Shown here piece after piece: positions 59,247 to 64,000 of a stretch of DNA of 64,000 nucleotides (position 1 is its first letter; every line of letters begins with the position of its first letter). The notes below the pieces were generated by a model. That model was not told the origin of the DNA. It searched no databases and worked only from the letters and a program-made list of their open reading frames with translations. The stretch lies in the NCBI GenBank assembly GCA_030998015.1, contig JARWMV010000234.1, positions 62,001 through 126,000 of the forward strand. Direction: 5' to 3'. The position numbers and the translations under genes are program-made. This DNA is from Ceratorhiza oryzae-sativae. Taxonomy: Eukaryota; Basidiomycota; Agaricomycetes; Cantharellales; Ceratobasidiaceae.

Positions 59247-59742
59247 GCAGGCCAACCGCTCCAGCTTCGAGTCGGCGTTGATCTGGATTTCATGCTCGGG
59301 AGCTGAACACCATCAACTTGCCGTGGCCTGTGTCTTGCTTTCGCTTGTAACGAAGCATACCTCTTTTTTCTGCGCATTAGGTTTACTTTGCACCGGTCAT
59401 CCGTGCTGTATTCCACATTCTTACGTGCTGGCGGTTCGCTTGCACCATTCGAGGACATCTGATCTATATTCTTTATCGTAGACCATGGTTTGCATGCGTC
59501 GCTTCCTTTTCACTGTCTTTGCGCTTATATGTCTTTATAAGAGTGCGTGCAATGTAAATCCATAGCTAACGAAATGAACGTGAACCGCGCCAGCCGAGCG
59601 AGACTAGAACCTGAAGCATCATTCGGTGATGGGTGATTAATGCGCATAGGGTGCTACGTTCCGAACGAGATGTACATCGAAGAGGGGGAGGGGGGGGTCG
59701 ATAGCAACAGCAGAATAAGCTAGCCAAGAGCATTCCAACGGC
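59247..59742. other. Convergent 3' flank
   Basis: About 500 bp between the stops of the Hal5-type kinase (+) and the OS-9 gene (-). T-rich patches fit terminators. A short G-run (59684-59697) lies near the OS-9 end. No gene seen. Confidence 0.5.
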
Positions 59743-61678
59743 TCACAATTCTCCCTTGTCCTTGCGCTGTTCCTTCTTACCTTTGCTCTGTTGCTGCGGC
59801 TCCTCCTCGTCCCATTCGTCTGTCCGAACATCGTAGCCCGCAGCCTTGAGGACTTCGGCCAACCGGCTCTGTAGGGTCTCGATGTCGGGCGCCGCCCCAT
59901 CCGCGGCAGCATCGAGCGCGATACCCCTGAAATCGAGTTCGTGAACGCCGTTGTCGAGCTCTACGCGAATCTTTTTCCCAGCAAGGGCCCGGTCCTGAAC
60001 GTGTGCGCCAAGGAGAGCACCCAGCGCAACCTCGAGGAACTTTTGAGACTTTTCGTCGGCGGCGTCGTCGGTCGACTTGTCCTTGGCTGGCTTGTCCTTA
60101 TCCTTGGCCAAAACCGGGGGCGGGGCAGCGGGCAGGATAGGGCGAGAGGGTGCGAGGGAGCTAGGGATAGGGCTCTCGAACTGGTTGCGATCGAACTGGA
60201 CGGTATCGTGTGGAACAATCTCGCGGCAGCGGACGGGTGCTGCCTTGACGCTGTCTCGTTGCGATTTAAAGCCTGGCTCGCTGCATATGCGAGGTGTGTG
60301 GATGACGATGAGGTAACTGAAGGAGGGAGGGATCGTGGGGTCAGTCGATGTCGAGGGCAAGCACGAAGAGGGGAATGTATAGAACGCGGAGCGAGATCGA
60401 GGGGATATGATAGAAGAACGTACTTGCACACGCTGACTTCCTTTACAAAAACGATATGATCGACCGAGCTCATCGAACAATGGAACTGCGCGGGAAACTC
60501 GTTAGTCTGCCCGTGTATTTACGTCGCATATACCCAAAACTTACCTGAATCTCGATCTCTCGTTTGCGTCCAGTCTTGTCGCACTGGGTCCCGTCGCCCC
60601 AACGTTGCACGAGGTACCGTTGATCGGCCGCGCGCTGTAATTCTAAATTGGCCGCTGCGGCTTCTGCCTGGCGACTGACATCGTTCCCAGCTTTCTGCTT
60701 CGCCGCGGGTGATACGCCCAGATCGTATGCCTCCCACTGTGTGACATGTGATGAGCAATTGGGCTGCGTCAGTCAAGGGCTGGACTCGATATACCTCTGT
60801 GTCCTCTTCGGGAATGCGTCCCTCTGCGGGGAGCGGGCGATCAAGTCAGTGCGCGAAGGACGCGGGAGGTGAAATACTGCGTACGAATCGGGTGCGGATG
60901 ACCATGGGTCATCTCACGGAACTGGCGAACGTGATCGTTATGACAGTAGGAATATGTAAACCATCCTTTGTATGCAGGACAAACTAGAATCAGTCATCGT
61001 GGACGGGGGGGTTCTCGAGATGCTAATCGAGGTCACCTTGTCGATGCTGTTTGTATGCATTCGCAAGCAGTCAGTCAATTGATCTCCGTGGCCCATTGGC
61101 CAGGACGGATAATTACCCACGTAAAGACATTTCCCGGACAGGGGCTGGAGCAAATTCCAGGTTTTGCTAGGGTGCGACGGCGGCGGGGCTGGGTCTTCGA
61201 TTGGAGCGCTGCCCTCATCTGGGGGAGGAATTAGGCAAAGGTATTCCTTGCCAGGGCCTAGACGCATGTGCTCGAGGCGATGTCCAGAGGTCGAGCGCAA
61301 ACGGGCCGGGTGCCCCTATAGTATAGCGGAAAAATAATCAGTAAATCCGCCACAGCGTCAAAAAATGGAGTGGTGTGCAAGCATTCGGGGGTGGGTTCTT
61401 ACATCCGAGTTTATCGTCTCGCCGCCAGTGATCTGGGGCGGACTTGACCCAGGAGAGCGTTCGTGCTCCCAAGGCTGCTCGAGAAACTCGTCTTGGCCCC
61501 CCTGAAGTCCGTGGGCGAGCCAATGCTGGGCGGTGGTGTTTGGGAGCGGGAGCCCGTTGAGGAAGCCAATTGTATATTTTGGGTACGCATAGATGTCCTC
61601 GGGCAGCGAGGAGTACGCAACGGAACGCTGCGTCCAGAGCGAGAGGACAACGGCCAGGGTGGCGAGCGGGCGGCTCAT
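59743..61678 (-). CDS. yos9: ER lectin OS-9/Yos9 (MRH domain, ERAD)
   Basis: Lectin that hands misfolded glycoproteins with trimmed mannose to the Hrd1 ligase. The start at 61678 (an extra ATG at 61687 adds three residues) gives a signal peptide ([22 protein letters not shown]) and [20 protein letters not shown]. Then [51 protein letters not shown], and the mannose-binding MRH end: [41 protein letters not shown] and [11 protein letters not shown]. The Gln, Arg, Glu and Tyr expected in the sugar site are all present. The C-terminus is Lys/Glu-rich and ends D-K-G-E-L at 59743, close to but not the same as KDEL. About seven introns. Confidence 0.92.
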
Positions 61679-62639
61679 GGTGTGCAAGTCCAGGTATTTA
61701 CCGAATGACGTGTCAGCACCGGGTGGCCGAAGTCCGGCGCTCAGGGAAGACCCACTCAGTTAATTCGAGGTCAGCTGGGCGTCGTGTTCGCCTAGGCAGC
61801 CGCCATCGATACATACATTTTACCATTTTACAGGCTTAGGAAACCCAGAATTAGACATCTCCTAGGCCTTGATCTGATGCGGCTACGCCGGAATAAGCAC
61901 CGGGCTTTCAGCTGCCCAGGACCATCACATCGCAGCGGTTCTCGACGGGTGTGGGCACGCCCGTTTGGAGCGACAGACGTGTGTGTGTGCGCGGATGGCG
62001 ACTTGGGCACAAATAAGCCCAACATGATGGGTACGGGAAACAGGGGTGTGTTGGCGTCAAGGGCCCGCGCGCGCGCATATAGTAGGCCTCCTTCGGCCCA
62101 TCATCCAGGCAACACCCCCGGCGCCTGCGAGCAAGAGGCACATGCGCGACTGCACTTCCCTGGAAACACAAAGGCATTTTTTCCCAGCGGGTTGACAACG
62201 ATACACACATACCCGAATATCGGATTGAATTACAACGAAAGTTATCGGAAGGGGACCAGCGCGACCTTTTAGGCGAATGTCGACCGGAATATTGGAATCC
62301 GTCGACTATTCCGAGCGCCGCCGCGTGAATTTTATCGAGAGTTACAATCGCCGAATTTCTGCTTGCGAGTGTGTCTGGCCGGGCGCTGTGCGTCGGCGCG
62401 CTGGGCTGGCGGGGGGGCAGAAAGGAGGGCCAGGGACAGGAGCAGACCCTGATCATCGTTGCGATTGAACCTGCTCCTGGCAGAAAAATAGAAGAATCGA
62501 TGCAATAGTGTAACATTACACTCGCTTTAATTTCTCGGCATCCTGGCTACCCTCGCCAACCAGACGCCCGCTTTGTTTTTCCTCTTGTTTATATCTTCCC
62601 CCATCTGAATCCGGGGCCTCTGAACACTCCCTCTCTCCG
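61679..62639. other. Divergent upstream region of OS-9 and the AT-hook gene
   Basis: About 960 bp with both promoters. It contains an alternating CG-rich patch (about 62070-62085) and a G-run near 62410. No gene, tRNA or clear TATA box recognised. Confidence 0.45.
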
Positions 62640-63279
62640 ATGTCCAAGCGCAAGCCAGAAGACGAGCTCGACGCCGTCGAGGCGTCCGACGAGGACCCCC
62701 AGCAGCACACGTCCGAGCACGGCGAGTCCGAGCAAGGTGGCCATGACCTCATCTCTCCTGTCACACTTTCCCGCTCACGCTTGCCTTTGTCCGCCTGCCT
62801 ACAGATGAAGTCCAGGAGGAAACACCGCCCCCGCAACCCAAGAAGCGACGAGGTCGCCCGCCCGGCTCCAAGAATAAGCCCAAGGCCGCTGCGGCGGGTG
62901 CTTCTGCAGCTGCCGACGCACCCCCGCCCGTCAAGAAGAAGCGTGGTCGCCCGCCCAAGGTACGTTCCTCGCCGCCACCCGTGTCCAGACCTGTGCTTAC
63001 CGCTGCTAGGTCCGCACGCCCCAGGAGCTTGCTGAGATAGAGGCCAAGAAGAACAAGCCCAAAGGCAAGCGGGGTCGGCCACCCAAGCGACCGAGAGTGG
63101 AGGAGAACAAGGCTGAAGGATCGTCGACGGCGGCTGCGGCTGCGGCTGCTCCAGCGGCCACCGCACCCGCCGATGCGCCTGCGCCTGCCGAAGCTGCCGC
63201 GCCCGAGACGACGAGTGCTGCTGCACCAGCCGCAGAGCCGGCAGCAACGCCCGCTACGGCCCCCGCCACGACTGACTGA
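62640..63279 (+). CDS. AT-hook DNA-binding protein
   Basis: Three exons. Exon 1 is acidic (MSKRKPEDELDAVEASDEDP) and ends at 62734; exon 2 starts after 62805 and exon 3 near 63010. Three AT-hooks are visible: PKKRRGRPPGSKNK, KKKRGRPPK and GKRGRPPKRPR, each with the Arg-Gly-Arg-Pro core that sits in the minor groove of AT-rich DNA. The tail is almost pure Ala/Pro/Thr (AAAAAAPAATAPADAPAPA), ending PATTD at 63279. About 145 residues, without an HMG box, so like animal HMGA proteins in build. Likely a nuclear architectural factor; the target is unknown. Confidence 0.88.
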
Positions 63280-64000
63280 CCGATTGTGTATTTTTTGATT
63301 CCCCGTCTGGACAATGTCCGTGCCATTCCTTCCCATCATGCCTGGTTTGCTCTTGCGAATGTATGTATCGGACTCTCTCCGTTGCTCCATGTATTGCCCT
63401 GTTGGCGCACTATCCTTGGAATGTTTTTCGCCATTCATTTTCTGTCTTGTTTTTTTGTTATGTTTTTCCCTGTTTCACATGCATGTGATCCCTTGCTTCC
63501 GTTCGTGTGTAGTCCATAGCTGAAGTGAACCACGGGTCACTATACCATCATTGTATTCGGCGTGGGAGTGCGTGCACATCGGCTAGGTTTCCCACCAGAC
63601 CAACCCTGGGTGCATTTATTTCTTATCTGTGCGCGGTTCGAGCAAGCAGCACTCCAGGGAGCTGCTCCTCACCCGGCGGCAAAATGTCTCGACGGCACGC
63701 GATGGTGATCACGACGATCTGACGACAGTCCGTCCTCGTGGTCAGGAGACTAGACCCAATGTTTGTCAATCATCCCGCATCGAGTCTAAGCTGAAATTCA
63801 TGTAAAATCGTTCGGAATGAGCAACTAAGTCCGGTCCAGCTCGTTTCCAACTTGGGCTTAGCCGGCACTAGAGATCATGGGTGGGAGGGGGGAGCACGGC
63901 GACCTCTATCTGGGTGGCGCCGTTGCATGACGTCTACCGACACTAGCCACAACTCGGTCCCCTCGCCCAGTTCGCCGTGCCGCGATCTAGGCGCTTCTCC
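63280..64000. other. Right-hand flank, nothing recognised
   Basis: About 720 bp after the AT-hook gene. T-rich to about 63500 (3' UTR), then no open frame over 70 codons with any motif. The next gene must start or end beyond the window. Confidence 0.5.

Noticed and set aside
61908..62516. 202-codon minus-strand open frame between OS-9 and the AT-hook gene
   Set aside because: Low-complexity, without motifs or sensible neighbours; probably chance in GC-rich DNA.

Overview
The window is 64 kb of nuclear DNA from a filamentous fungus, most likely a basidiomycete of the Agaricomycetes. The reasons are densely packed genes on both strands with many introns of about 45-60 nt (GT-AG), a MAPKKK with SAM and Ras-association regions, and a Clp1-like gene, a family I know from mushroom and smut sexual development. 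The mix would fit Ceratobasidiaceae (Rhizoctonia-like), but that is inference. No tRNA, rRNA, CRISPR array or intact transposon was recognised. One kinase gene is clearly a pseudogene.

Layout. 1-10.5 kb: JmjC/PHD histone demethylase (cut by the window edge), DUF202 membrane protein, Sel1-repeat chitin-synthase activator with a CaaX tail, phosphoglycerate kinase, a Lys-Pro repeat/RGG protein and a methyltransferase. 10.5-14.4 kb: gene-poor, with a decayed casein-kinase-1-like gene and a small unknown gene. 14.4-27.7 kb: PRCC-domain protein, histone H2B, sphingoid-base kinase, Lst8, F-box/JMJD6-like protein, glutaminyl cyclase, Cwc24 and SmB. 28-36 kb: class 3 lipase, Clp1-like protein and Trm1 tRNA methyltransferase. 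36-46.7 kb: Ste11-type MAPKKK, serine carboxypeptidase, an unknown coiled-coil protein and a Tfc7-like histidine phosphatase-fold protein. 46.8-54.5 kb: Pmp3 proteolipid, then kynurenine formamidase, kynureninase and kynurenine 3-monooxygenase side by side, then an AIF/AMID-type oxidoreductase. 56-63.3 kb: Hal5/Sat4-type kinase, OS-9/Yos9 ER lectin and an AT-hook protein.

How genes work together. The clearest functional unit is the kynurenine block (47.7-52.4 kb): three consecutive steps from N-formylkynurenine to 3-hydroxyanthranilate, the route to NAD. Kynureninase and the monooxygenase share a divergent promoter of about 285 bp. Splicing genes (Cwc24, SmB) are neighbours and converge. Most other neighbours are unrelated housekeeping genes.

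A second window-wide pattern is that many clearly functional genes carry a frame break fixed by restoring one base (two in one case), mostly in a short run of identical bases. All breaks point the same way. This looks like consensus-level base deletions rather than true gene decay, and any protein set taken directly from this sequence will be truncated at those points.
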